From assembly GCF_000003605.2 (NCBI RefSeq), contig NW_003106595.1:394068-457552 (forward strand): DNA of 63,485 nt, written 5' to 3'. Below the pieces are notes generated by a model. The model was not told where the DNA came from. It ran no database searches and saw only the letters and a list, made by a program, of their open reading frames with translations. Shown piece by piece: positions 51,454 to 63,485 of the stretch. The translations under genes and the position numbers were made by a program. This stretch comes from Saccoglossus kowalevskii (Eukaryota > Hemichordata > Enteropneusta > Harrimaniidae). The first letter of the stretch is position 1, and every line of letters starts with the position of its first letter.

Positions 51454-54400
51454 GATTCCTGGCTCAGTTTACTTCACTTATCAGAGTTGACATCTTGCCT
51501 TATACTTCCAGGGTTATTCACTGTTTAACAAGAAAATTACATTATAAGTATCATTCAATGTGTAAACAAACAAACAAACCATCAACAACAGCAACAACAT
51601 AATTACATTTGTTTTGTTAGATCATAGATCTCCATGTTGTGATAGTACTTCAACAGATAACTATTACTATTATACTCGAGTGTTTTTTCCTCGCGCATGT
51701 GAATTTCTGTAAATCTTCATAAAGTGTTGGTCTTTTACTATCATTCTTTTTTAAAATCTTCAGCAAGTGTGGAGGACATTGCACAAAATGTGTAAATATT
51801 TAAACACAAAAATGTACGTGCGATTCACAAAGATCAGTTATTTTAACCTTTGTGTATCTGTATAACCAGCTTTTGTTTGGTCAAATTCTGCCGTTTTGTT
51901 TACAATTGAATGTTTCGTTTGTGAAACGAATTATTCACAGACGTCATAATTCCACCCACAGTCCCTCTATCCCTGGTCTGGAAACGGTCATTGTATTAGG
52001 TGTGAATTGGCCTCCTTCCCTGACAAAGGCGCATTGCCGGTATGGGCAAAGCATTGTCACGTGATCAGTACACAACCGGCCACTATTTTTGACATCGTCA
52101 GTGTTATGTATTTTTTTTTACAACTTAGTTGTTTATTCCAAAATTCGTGCTTTTTCACATAATATTTTAATCAGGATATCTGTATAAGGTCATATTTTAG
52201 CCGGCGAATAGTTCTTTAATTCATCTATTTCACCAACAGCGACACATTTTCGCAACAATTTTTCATACTGTTATCCAGATATTTGTCGTTTTTGATTTTC
52301 GGGTGATTGAAATAAACTCTATTTTATTTACCATACTTCTCGGCGCGAAACCAGTATTTGTCTTCGATTTTGACATTTTATGACCGAAACATATCATTAA
52401 AAAATGGTGGGCTGATTTGTTATTTGTCACACCGCATTTTATTAATGTTAAATTGAGCGACTTTTATGGATGCTTTTATTTTAGATCGTAAATGCAAATG
52501 GCGACGTTTCGAAATGACAATGTACTCAATTCTGTGCTAAAAAAATCATTTATATACAAACATTGAAGCATTGTTATAGACTGTTGCATATAATAAAATC
52601 ATTAGTTGTTGTATAGTTGACTTGAACTGTTATGAACCTCCCAAGAATCAGGTTTTTCGATCGACTACGTTAACATGAACGACGCCATTTTGACAAGATT
52701 TGTTTAGCGATGGCACGCGAAGTTTTTTCCCTATTAAAACTAGAAAATGAACATAATTCCCGATATTAATCTTTGCATTGCAGGAACTGGATGTTTATGA
52801 GTTGGTAGGCTGGTTGTGATGCGTATCAGGGTTCAAAAAACCCAAATTTCATAGTGATAATTTTGTTTCATGTTTGTTTACGTTGTGGTTGCCCGAATTT
52901 GAAGTCAAAGTGAAGTCATACAATGAGGTATCGCTTTGCATGACGGTAAATTTTCCGATTTTAATGAATATTTTGACGGTATTGTAATCTGTCTGACTTC
53001 CTGACTCCCTCGGCCCGGGTGTGAAAGGTTTGTTTACCCGCACCGCGGTTCGAGACAAAAGAACGCTAGTCGTTTCCAGACCGGGGATAGTGGGACTGTG
53101 TTCCATCTTATTGAGTTTGTTTCACTGTTCATCATTGAACATATGTGCGGTTCGACGTCCTAGATACACATGCTGGCGTGTGTGTAGGTGAGATAACACA
53201 GATCTATATAAACGTCATTTCATATTAGGATAGCAGAGATATGCCCGGGTGGAGCCGAAGCTGCTCTGAGAAACTCAAAGTCCAGGTCAGAGGATTGAAA
53301 CGCTCATGTCAGTTATATAGCTTATTGACGAAAACGAATCGATTTAGGGTCCCGTGATCACGAGAGTTCGTCCTATGTCGTGAAAATCCTACCAAAGTAC
53401 GGACTATATTGCGGACCAAAGTTAACTCCCATGTTTCAATGACCCCCACCCCGTTGCTTCTACGCGTGATCAGTATTTCTCTCTCTCTCTCTTTCGTCAT
53501 CTCCCGTTCGGGACAAGGCTACTATACATTTGGCGTAGGCTGTCTGCAGTGGACTCGGTGGCGAATGGTTAGTTACGGTCTGAATTACACGCCAGCTTTA
53601 GAAAATTTCGATTTATCGCACTTGTAAAGACTTGTTTTAAAATATGTGTGAAAAGTTGACGCTGCCAGATAACTTGAGTTATTTTAAGCAGTAAATTCAG
53701 TTATATAAATGACGTTTCGTGTACGACGAATATTTCGTTACCAGCTGACACCTGTCAAGCAAATACGAATCGTGCGATTAAAACACGTGTCTTAATTTTG
53801 ATATTACGTTTTCTTATTTCATCCAAATACAATAATTTAGTGGTTCAAAGGTCACAATTTTCTCCACGTTTTTGTCAGCTTAAAAAACGTATAAGCACAG
53901 GGTGGTGTAATGAACACAACTCGAAACGTGACATCTATCTACGTAGCGCAAAGCATGTCGTGCAAATACGTCATTTGAGATAGCAGACGACATTTTATAA
54001 TCACTAAAATGGAATTTTCCACATCAACGAATAATACAAGTCAGTATTTTTAGTATGATTAAGTATTTGACCGACACGTACATTTTGAAGTTGAATTGAA
54101 ACAAATAAATTGGCTCCATTTGTAATGTAAAGACGTTTTTTTTCAAGTTTCAAGCGACTTCCTACTGATGTGCTATCATTTGTATCATCTGACACGACAC
54201 AGCGGTATCAACCGGTTACCTTTGCCCCACTGAGTTGTGGTGTAACGCGGGGACCCAAATATGCACGGTTCAAATCTGAATTTGTCTCACGGCAAAGAAT
54301 GCGTCACTTTTAGGGCTGAGCAGGGTATCTTAAGACCACGGGCACCGTTATTGACTTGAATTTGATGCAGGGCAGCTTCCAGAGACCGAAAAATGGCTAG

Positions 54401-55300
54401 ACGTTTGCAACACCTGTACATATGACCGACGCACTACGTTGAGTTTATAAGTTTTTAAATCAACAGACTGTTCCCGTTTTTTGAAAGACGCGCCATTAGA
54501 ATCTTTATAGTATCCACTTGTTGAATGCCACTTTTAACCGTAATCGGCACATTGTAGCTCTCAGTCTAAGTTAAATAAAATTGTATATCACATGTGTGAA
54601 GGCGACGAGTATTACAAAATAAAGTGAGTGCGACTTACGTTCAACAATACTGTGCCACGAACAAACTTAGTGATAACGTGATCCGTGGTGCCGTCAGATA
54701 TTGTCAGCGTTCGGGAACTTTAAAAATACCTTTGAAGTGAGTCGCCCTGAAGCTCATAAAAGCTGGTGGCGGAGTTTTTGAGAGAGCAATGGTGGCTGTA
54801 TAGTTGGCTCACAGCGTAAACCGTTGCACGATGTACGCTGTTACTGTGTCGGTACAGTAGTGATGACGCGTTGATGATATCTCCCTAAATATTGCGATGA
54901 ACACGTGAACTGTGCACCCCTTGAAGCGCTCGTATAGACACGCTATTGTGGTCTGGACTTTTTACATAACACGGCGAGTTCCCTAATAACGATACGCGTT
55001 GTATGACGTAACAACATTTGATAATTATACCCAAGGGCGTTTTTTCTCTATTAAAGTTGTATTTGGAAATAACAATATTCAAATCGGACATTTCATTCAA
55101 GTTTTTGATCGACATCCCCCGACAAAATGAACCAGCCCATAGTATAACCTAGCAACGCATTTGGTTTTAATTTGATGACGGTACCGAGTAATTCAAATAA
55201 ACCAGATTGCTAGTTTTAGTGCGAGAATATTTTCCAGGAGCCATACATTCCGGAGACGTAGTGGCAACTGAAAGTTCAAATGTGTTCCTAATGGATGGAT
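51454..55300. other. Upstream flank of symporter B and intergenic DNA, no gene recognised
   Basis: No exon with a recognisable protein match was found. It contains the inverted repeat pair at 51.95/53.1 kb and a short (TC)n at 53481-53495. Reading frames are under 90 codons and look random. Confidence 0.45.
51948..53108. repeat. Inverted repeat pair, possible ends of a 1.15-kb element
   Basis: CACAGTCCCTCTATCCCTGG (then TCTGGAAACG) near 51957-51987 is repeated, inverted, near 53070-53100 as CACAGTCCCACTATCCCCGG (then TCTGGAAACG on the - strand). Matching extends about 30 bp with few differences. The middle has no coding content. It could be a non-autonomous transposon or two copies of a dispersed motif. 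Confidence 0.45.
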
Positions 55301-55322
55301 GAATGAATGGGCGGTGAATAGG

Positions 55323-55325
<3 letters not shown>

Positions 55326-55391
<66 letters not shown>
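55326..55391. repeat. (TA)n microsatellite
   Basis: 33 uninterrupted TA units. They give a spurious Ile-Tyr repeat peptide on the - strand. Confidence 0.97.
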
Positions 55392-55393
<2 letters not shown>

Positions 55394-58300
55394 CACACAG
55401 TATGCGGACATGGCATCCAAACTTGTCCGTGTGAAATAGTCACCACCTTAATTCGAACAAAAAGGAGATATTAATAACAACACTGGTGTTTGTACATACC
55501 AGTTATTGAAAACAGAATTAGAAGACATGCATTGTGGGATTACTACATGCCATTGTAGTTAAACACGAGGTTTACCATAGTCTGGTGGTAAAGTTTAGTT
55601 GTGGAACTGTCGTTTAATTGTCTAGAAAGTACGCATTGTTGCGCTCTGCATTATTTCCAAACCCGGTTCTAAATAGTTGCTAGTTACTAGTGGCATAGTT
55701 CGAAATAAACGATTATTGGCGCCAGCATTACCGGAAGCTAGCTTAGTTTTTCGTAAAGTGCTAACCCAACCGTGACCCCAGTCATAGAAATACACGTATG
55801 TCAGCTTGGAAGAGAATATTCTTCCTGGCAAACCCAGTACTGACTTAAGTTCTCCCTTTGTAACCGGAATCACTGTAAACGGGGGGGGGGGGGGGTCGAG
55901 TGATTGTATATTCCTAGAAAGCAACGGATAAACACAGTGTAAACTAATTTGGGTCCATCTGAAGCAGTAAAACGAAAGACGACCGGGAAGGCCGAAAAGG
56001 CCCTCGACGACTGGCTCGCATTCACTCTGAAAAATATACTACTTGACCTTTGTCAAAACGAGTGTGGTGGTAGAAACCAAATTAAGAGAAATGTGTACTC
56101 ATATACTTTTTTTTTTCAAAACCAAAGCTGTGTGTATATACCGAATCTCAGAACGAATATGCGTCGCTCCGTGTCTGGCTGGCGTATGGCAGTGCTTCAC
56201 AGTGCTTATCATGGAGCATTCATAATATTATTACTTTACACTCATTGTAATCACCATTGGCGACTACGCGAGTGGTCGTTTCGCTTTGCTCAGGAGCTAC
56301 TGGTAACACATATCTCCCAATTTGTAATCAAAGCAAAGCTCCCGTGTGAATACAGAATATATACAATCATTGTTTTTGCTTTCTAAAAAAATATCTAAAA
56401 AATGAAAAGTACCAACAGTCAGCGAAGGAGCAATGATATTAAAAGTTAGGGTCCTGCAACCAGCAGATGTTCAACACCAATATATAGAAAATTTAATCAA
56501 AATCCGCTTTGAAGTTTTGAGATTTTTAATACACGGACAGACACAACAAACTCATCGCCTCCATCCATTGTGAGCGTCGCATACATGGGAGCTATTTAGC
56601 AGTAACTGCGCATCGCTAATCCTTCCACAGAGATATAATTTTACTGCTTAACCACTGATTGTGGGGCAATACCTAATTTTTGACGTCATCTATTTGTGTG
56701 ACGTGTATCGAGGATTACCTCGGATGTGGGCGCGGTTACAAAACAGGTGTGTAACAGTACGTGTATTCAGTATGTGTGTTGTCATCAGGTAGCACACCTC
56801 CATCTACGGAACTGAATATTTCACTGTACATGAACATGAATCATCGAATTGTGCCTCATTGCGTCGCATCTCATTGCACCGCTCAGCATCGTATCGCATC
56901 TCAGCACATCGCATCACATGCATCCAATCGGCATTGCGTCACAAATATAAACTATTTTGAGCAAAAATAAAAAGACCACAACTGATGTATATAGAAAGGC
57001 ATTCGTTGGAACAATCCATGATGTGGTGTATTGACAGAAATCTCATGATAGCAAACATTTGGAGAGGTTAAAGAAAGACAAGAATAGCCCAAAGGTCAAA
57101 GTTCCAGTACTAACGAGAAGCTTAATCAAAGCGTGATAGCATGGCTGTTTTAATAATAGGACGACGATAATACTTTGTATTGCATTAAAACAATTAATGA
57201 TATTACGGAATAACATGTAAAAACTGCAGTGCAGCATCTATCTCATGGTGGAATACCACCGGTCTCCAGTTCGCTAATAACTAATACATAGGACTGCAAG
57301 AATTTATAAATCTTTGATAACACTTCAAACAATCACGAACTTTAATCTTCAGCAACAATCCGCAACAATGCGCAACGGCCTTGCCTTTAATAGGGAGTCG
57401 CACAGTTCTCGTTCCCTAGCGAGGATATCGCTCCTGTGACGTAGTAAATTGGAGTAAAATAAAACCGTTCATATTGTCGATACTTTTCTTTATCTGAGGT
57501 AGTCCGCCAATACCAACTATTTGGTGAACAAAACCACAGAGGGGCTGTGACAACTTGAAAACTAAAAGAAACCGTCTCTGGGAGATGACATAACAATCTG
57601 AGTTTGACATAGAACCTCTACCGCTAACAGTGTAAACACTTGTGTATATCTGTGTTTAGTAGTAATTAGCACTTAACCTCCAGAAAGCCATACATTTTTA
57701 TAAATACTTCTATTTCTACAATATCTCTGTCAACCAAATAGAAATAATTTGTTTAGTACATTATTTTATTTATAGTATTATTTCTTATTCTTACTTTTAT
57801 GCCACACACTATTTTTCATGCTATGATTTTGTTCCCGTCCTTTACATGATTCGATTAATTTACCAAGAAAACAACTGACAGACGTGATTACTCTCATATC
57901 ATCATATTTGTTTATCGATTTTTGCAACCAGTCACTTTTGGGAAAAAAAAACGTCTGAATCACATGGTTTTGTGAGCTCGATATATACTCCTGAGCCTGT
58001 GGTGGTGAAAAGGCCGAATAAAAAAGCCTTTACTGGTGGTGATGGTGGCGACTCGTGATTAAAAAACAGGAAGGTTGGGCGACGGGACAAATAAGTTACA
58101 TAACTTACCAAGCTTGACGTATCAGAACAGAGTTAAGTGTCACCATTCCGATGTAGATCATTCACTTGAAGCGTCAGCCCTGCATGATCCTTGCCGAATA
58201 GGATCCAGTGAGTAGGGTGGAAAGACCGGTGTGACGCGGTCTGATTATTTATCTTGATATCACATATTGACCATACAAAATTGGGGCATACTGGGGCGTG

Positions 58301-60660
58301 TGCTATTTCCCGGGTAATGACTGAGTATTTGGTCAGATTGAGATATGGCCAATAAAAAGTTGCAGTCCCTAACGTGTAGACTCGTTTACATAGCATTGTT
58401 GTATTTTGTGTTGCCAAACGTATTATCGTAGTATAGCCAGTTGTTTAAGGATGAGACCCAGGTTCGTGGGCGCTTATACTCAAACCTATATTTTACAGTA
58501 AAGATGGCATTTGAACACCTACATGATATATATTTTTAGTTAGCTCTGTGTGTGAATTGTGTGAAAATATTTGTTTTCCTCAAACTAGTGAAGTGTATGT
58601 GTGTTTCTCTCGAAAATAGGCTTTTTTGTTTTGTTTTCTCTCAAAACAGACGAACGGAAAACATACTGAATAGCCTTTCATCCTCGTTATATCTGTATAG
58701 AAAATCTACATATCATTAGGCTTATGTACAGTATTGCCGGATTTACAATAAAAAGAACGTTTTATCCCAAAATGTTAATCCATTATATAAAAAGGATCAT
58801 ATATAGGAATAAGATGTGTACTTATGACTGTCATGAATTATTCAAGATGTTCTGACGAATGATTTTTAATTTTTTTTATGAATGAAATGAAACATTCTTA
58901 TACGAAACTCTCAGGACATATATTTTTCAGACAATTTTGTTCTCTAAAAATATCCCGTACTGGGTTAAAATACAACAACTTATAGTCAATTTGATTTTGA
59001 TGTCGTATACATTGTGTAGCATTCCATAACCAGGTTACAGTATATAATCACTACTACATTGTAGAACTCCTATTGGCCTAGCCGCGTGTTGGCATGGTGC
59101 GAGATAACATACCGAATATGCGCCGAATCGAATATAAAAGTATATTACTTTGGTGGCGTCACATTCGCACACACAGAAAGAACACTATATTGGACGGGTA
59201 CGGATGGTAGTAAAACAACAAATTCGTTTCCATCAGACATTTTAATTGTCGCAAAATCTTCGCGTCTTGGATATAAGGCTGGGAGCGCGTGAGTTGCATA
59301 GCGCAGTCGTCCGAGTCGCCCGTGTCACAACCTCTGTGTCCGTGAACTGTCACACATATATACTAATAGGTGTCACTATGATAACAAGAATGGGGTCATG
59401 ATGACATTCTGATACAACATTCACATGAATTTTTTTTTATTATTTAATTATCGACATAGTTGCCCTCTAATTTATTTTAACGTGTCCCACCTGCCTCTAT
59501 CTACTAGTATGCTTAATGTGATCGAATCGTTATATTTGTATCTGATGATCCAATAATGTCAGACGTACGGTTTTCATAAATAGTAAAATACCTATAATGA
59601 TAGTTAATCTTATAATTATTAAATGCCAGTCTGGGTCTGACAATTGGTTTAGAGGACATATTTATTTGAAGTTTCAGGTCGGTGTCCGATTTGTGTCGAT
59701 TTTGTTTGGTGATAGCAGATGTCGGTGGAGTCCGAGATATAATCGGGTGTCATCATCTGGTGTATATTTGCTTTGCCGATAGGACGGTGTCAAATAGCGC
59801 GGCGAACAACAATTACTGCAGTCATGGTTATATAAGTGCGCTGATTTCGCCCCGGGGTCATGTTTTTATTTTGGTGAAAACAGGATTTCCAACGTCAAAT
59901 AATATGAAAGGCTCACGTCACAACTTGAATCATGAATTGGTTCGGCTCATATGCAACTGAGCCCTCTGTCGCCCGTTTCAAACTGTGAAATTTTGTACGT
60001 GACGTCTAAGCGTTGAAACAAAAGACATAAAGTCCTATTTATATAACGTGGCTGTTGACACATTGATCGGTGAAACGTACACATACCGTGACGTGTATTA
60101 TTAAATATAATTATTAACGCATACACATTTACATTATTTTTTCACCCTAATGGGGACTAAAAATGGACAACAATCACTACACGTTGATTATATATGTTAT
60201 ACTATGTCTTCAGTCCGCGGTAACATGGCACCAAAACGTGTTTCGATTAGAGTCTATCGCGTGATTCCTGCATTGAAATGCTAGCATATTTGTCTTCAAA
60301 GATGTGTTCAACTGTTTCAAATAAAATATACGAAAGTCCGACATTTAATTAAGTATCTTAAACTATATTCGTCCCCCTTATTAATAACCCCAATTTTAAT
60401 GAATTGTCTTTGGTGGTGTATGAGTATTGCACGATGGTAAAAGACGGCTAGTAAAAAAAACATCGTCTGCGAGTATAATTACATCACTTTCCCGCTACAG
60501 ACCACTTTTGTGCATGGTCTGTAGGAGTGGCCGTCTTCTATCGATTTTTTTGTTGGCGGTCGGTGGATTTTTGTAATTATTTTTTTATTATGTCTACATT
60601 TAGGAATTATTAGTCAATGTATTGTAAGCGAATTGTGGGGATAATTGCGCCAGTCATCAG
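55392..60660. other. Intergenic, nothing recognised
   Basis: Contains a poly-G tract at 55881-55894 and a short CATCGCATC-type run at 56855-56935. No protein, tRNA or rRNA match was seen. The longest frames (100 and 145 codons, at 55.6-56.4 kb) have no recognisable domain. Confidence 0.45.
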
Positions 60661-60675
60661 TGAATAGCAGAATGT

Positions 60676-60870
60676 GTGGATTTATTTGGAAAACGTCTAA
60701 GATCCAAATTATCACCACCAATGCCACGACGCGCTGTCATTAACCTTTTTGAAACGTTGCTAAAATTGGAAGACGCCCCACGCCATTTCATTGCCGCCTC
60801 AACAAGGCTGAATTTTCACGATGACTACGAGTTCACGGCCAACAACTTAGAAATACCTGACCGTCAGTAA
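60676..60870 (+). CDS. Unassigned 64-codon reading frame in a GC-richer patch
   Basis: The frame includes MPRRAVINLFETLLKLED, then RHFIAASTRLNFHDDYEFTA, ending in TAA. Its base composition is more GC-rich and more protein-like than the surrounding AT-rich DNA. It has no recognised family. A possible donor (GTCAGT) lies four codons before the stop, so it could be an exon; it could also be a decayed repeat, since degenerate repeats follow immediately. Confidence 0.25.
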   Translation: MDLFGKRLRSKLSPPMPRRAVINLFETLLKLEDAPRHFIAASTRLNFHDDYEFTANNLEIPDRQ

Positions 60871-60914
60871 AAATGTATGCATGTAACGCGAGTATTAAGA
60901 GCACTCTTCAAGAT

Positions 60915-61465
60915 CAAATTGGCCGTGACTGTCAGTGAACTCAAGCAGTGGTGGCGCACTTTAATAAACGAAATGGCCTAATCGCAACTTGAATATTCAA
61001 AAGTAGAAACAAAATATCAAAATTGTCAAGCAATCGTAAAGACATAATTTAAATAAACTGTTGGCCTTCATTGATAGTTCGATGCGCCTCCAAAGGTTGA
61101 CATACGCGAATTAATTAAATGTTGTTTAATCAGCACCTTGTCATGTAGAACTATCCTCAGTATCCAGCATTTGCTTGGCCGTCATTTACCACGTTGAAAT
61201 CGAAAAATAAATACCAAATCAGACACTTTTAGTTTTTGAATATTAGAAAAAAGCTCATCTAGTATACGAATGTAAGAAAAAGGTTCCTGAACTCGTTTGG
61301 CCGTCACGGTCATTTAACAGAAATTCCAATTGCGCAATTGATTTTAGAAACATCTATTATTCAATTTTGAAAAATACTTAAATTTTCTATCCCACATATG
61401 ATTGACATACCACTGATTAAACAAATCTTAAGTTTGTCTTGACCGTGACCGGCACTGGTGATTGA
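60915..61465. repeat. Degenerate tandem repeat, about 125 bp period
   Basis: The landmark TTGGCCGT or a variant recurs near 60930, 61061, 61177, 61300 and (as CTTGACCGTGACC) 61438, separated by AT-rich segments. Strongly diverged units with no coding content. Confidence 0.4.
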
Positions 61466-61724
61466 TATTGATTGAAATGTTGTATTCTATTTTTTTTCAT
61501 TCTTAAAATCAGTAAATTTATTACGTACAGTGGGTAACAAAAACACCGTGAAGATGATTTGACTCTAAAATAATAGTTATGTCACAATTGTTAAACACAA
61601 AATTTCGATAATCTTTTGACCCCAATCGGATAATCTAATGTACCTTATGTATTTTTATGTACTGCTATGTGTATGTAATTTTCATATAGTTTTTCAGTAT
61701 GAGGCTTTTCTTCAGGTATGTTAA

Positions 61725-62010
61725 AACTATTGAAATTACAGAAACGTGCAACTCGTCTGATTCTTGATGTTTTTAAGATATCTTCATTGGTCTCCATTGT
61801 ATCATCTTTTCATTTGTTTGCATAGCACCTCCATATATGAGAGAAATGATTACATATATTAGAGGTATACACACTATTAACACTAGATCAACAGTTGCCA
61901 ACAATCTTTAGGTCAAGGCAGAACCTGGAACACACAACATACTTTTTTTTTAAAAAAAACAGCCTGACAATTCGAGGAGCATGTGTGTGGAATAGTTAGA
62001 AAAATAGACA
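61725..62010 (+). mobile_element. LINE 3' remnant
   Basis: Frames read LKLLKLQKRATRLILDV, then APPYMREMI, and NSLTIRGACVWNS after a stop. These are the usual landmarks of a reverse-transcriptase C-terminus in CR1/L2-type LINEs (LQKRAARLI, APPYL, FSVRGPRLWNSLP). Frameshifts and stops show it is dead. Confidence 0.75.
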
Positions 62011-62606
62011 ACCGGATAAAGAAATACTTTCAAATTGATGCATTTTAACAATTTGCGATTGCATTTGTCAGTCATTTTCATTATTTTGTCTAGTTGTGTA
62101 TTATTTTTTCTGAGAACCATAGAGAAAGATAAACGTAAACATACTATGTTACCCTCGTTAAACAACGTTTTGTTATTATTAGTACATTCACAGTATTTGC
62201 TGAAGTTTATGGAAATTGAATGAATTCAAATCGAGACACATTGCGTCTGTTTCATATTAAAACTGTTTGCCTGCGATAACAGTACAACGAGAGAAGTGTC
62301 CCTCTCTAAATTACCAAGTGATGCACTATGCTATCACGCCAGAAAAATATCCACAAAACGGCTTACGTATTGTTCCAGTCAGTTTTGCGTTTTTTAAACC
62401 TATTCCAGTTTGGAGTGTAGCGCCCTCACGTTAAATTTATTGTTTTCGATCCCACAATGCCTTATCACCGGATACAGCCGGATGAACTTGTTTGTTAGAG
62501 TTGTGATATTGGCGTGACGTTTATGCTGATTTAGTGAATATTTCCTCACACTGTTGCTGTAGGAAGCACTGTCAACAAAGTTTAAGTCATCATCGACTTA
62601 AGTAGA

Positions 62607-62674
62607 ATGGATTTCGGTCGTGAGCATCAAGATCAGGGGCCTGGTTTTGTAGGCATCAAATTTTGCCAAGAGTG
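62607..62674 (+). CDS. POLR2I: POLR2I (RPB9), first coding exon only
   Basis: Subunit 9 of RNA polymerase II, a small zinc-ribbon protein acting in start-site choice, elongation and proofreading. The exon encodes 22 full codons plus two bases of the next, with PGFVGIKFCQE followed by the split codon for the first zinc-ribbon Cys (TG|). This matches the conserved PGFVGIRFCQEC start of animal POLR2I. The donor is GTAAGC. Upstream codons (MDFGREHQDQG) are the usual variable leader. The next exon is not in the remaining 0.8 kb. Upstream sequence from about 62.39 kb is richer in GC than the region before it, as for a housekeeping promoter. Confidence 0.85.
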
Positions 62675-63359
62675 GTAAGCTACCGCACGTTTTTCATTCA
62701 ATATTCGACAATGTTGTGTTGTAATATACAACCCTGCTTATATTAATGGAGTGAGGGGTGTCTCCTGAAAACGCAACAGTCAAAATACGTATAAAGTCAT
62801 GTTTCACAGTTCGCTATGTTTGTCTTGTACGCGTTGATTTAGTAGTACCTTACTGTGCCGGTGCAAATGAATAGCAAAGCCATAAGAACATTTCTATTCT
62901 AACAGTTGTTAGCGATATGTATGGGTAACAAAAACTAAAAAGTAGGGCAGAGCTCCAGAAGGAGTACCTACACTTTATGCAAATTTTTTTAAAATTATGC
63001 TAATTTATTCATGACGTAGCAGTTTCTGTGCTCATGAATATTCATTAATTTGTGGCTCAATACATTTTAAAAGGGGCGATATATTATTTTTGGGGGAAGA
63101 GTTAGAAAGGGGGATTAGCAATCCTTAGGGGGGTCAATACAAAAGAAGGGACCCATTTGGAGAGCAGCCATGCTCCTCGTGTCTGTTGTTGCACGTGACC
63201 TACAGCTGTCAACTGTGTTCGTTCTTCGACTGTGTTCGTTCTTCGACGACTTCGGCTGGCTTCCACGTGGGGTAGTATTCTTGTGTTCTGTTTTCCTGAC
63301 TTAAGTTTTTGAATCCGCTGTTTATGTTTTTAACGTCTTTCATGTCTTTTGTAGGAGTG

Positions 63360-63440
63360 TCCAATCCGTGATTCGAACTTGCGATCTTTTAGTTCCCAGC
63401 GCACTGTCTTGTCCACTGTACCACGAGTGTCTTCACACAG
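63360..63440 (-). repeat. tRNA-like SINE head
   Basis: On the - strand the A-box TGGTACAGTGG (63423-63413) and B-box AGTTCGAATCA (63379-63369) are spaced as in a tRNA-derived pol III promoter. The acceptor ends do not pair well, so it is a SINE head rather than a working tRNA gene. It lies in the first POLR2I intron. Confidence 0.55.
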
Positions 63441-63485
63441 GAGTTAGGATTTAAGTCCTATTCATAGGAGCACTGTCTTCACTAG

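Noticed and set aside
55622-56386. Two frames of 100 and 145 codons near the poly-G tract
   Set aside because: No domain and biased composition; nothing supports coding.
1-63485. CRISPR arrays, operons, ribosome binding sites
   Set aside because: The window is clearly eukaryotic, with spliced genes, poly(A) signals, LINEs and microsatellites. None of these bacterial features was seen.

Overview
This is a piece of an intron-rich animal nuclear genome. It is AT-rich, has two assembly gaps, has exons of roughly 35 to 220 bp, and its introns are full of transposon remnants. MLH3 is present, and one intron holds a 157-bp-repeat/ACG-microsatellite/hairpin element of the kind common in marine invertebrates. 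This suggests a marine invertebrate, perhaps a hemichordate or other non-vertebrate deuterostome. That placement is inference; no gene here fixes the species.

Layout: (1) 355-2154, + strand, the last three coding exons of the mismatch-repair gene MLH3. (2) 2808-24212, - strand, a complete exportin-5 (XPO5) gene in 29 recognised coding exons, convergent with MLH3; one exon runs into an assembly gap. (3) 24.7-25.9 kb, a dead non-LTR retrotransposon 0.5 kb upstream of XPO5. (4) 27485-37359, - strand, SLC5 sodium-solute symporter A, 15 coding exons. (5) 39.4-42.6 kb, two more dead LINE copies. (6) 43666-51453, - strand, SLC5 symporter B, 14 coding exons and a tandem paralogue of A. (7) 51.5-62.6 kb, about 11 kb with no recognised gene, only simple repeats, inverted repeats and a LINE tail. 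(8) 62607-62674, + strand, the first coding exon of POLR2I (RNA polymerase II subunit RPB9), which runs out of the window.

The main discovery candidate is symporter B. Its last exon is joined in frame, at the same splice phase that A uses for its ordinary short tail. It encodes a near full-length V-type ATPase subunit G (peripheral stalk) followed by an Asp/His/Ser-rich repeat tail. SLC5 C-termini are cytosolic and subunit G works in the cytosolic V1 sector, so the topology allows the fused domain to fold and act. B has also changed two residues in the helix that carries sodium-site residues in its relative NIS, while A keeps them. Together this suggests a symporter rebuilt to be attached to, or regulated with, the V-ATPase.

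Exon coordinates were worked out by hand from splice sites, reading phase and recalled family sequences. No database search was run.
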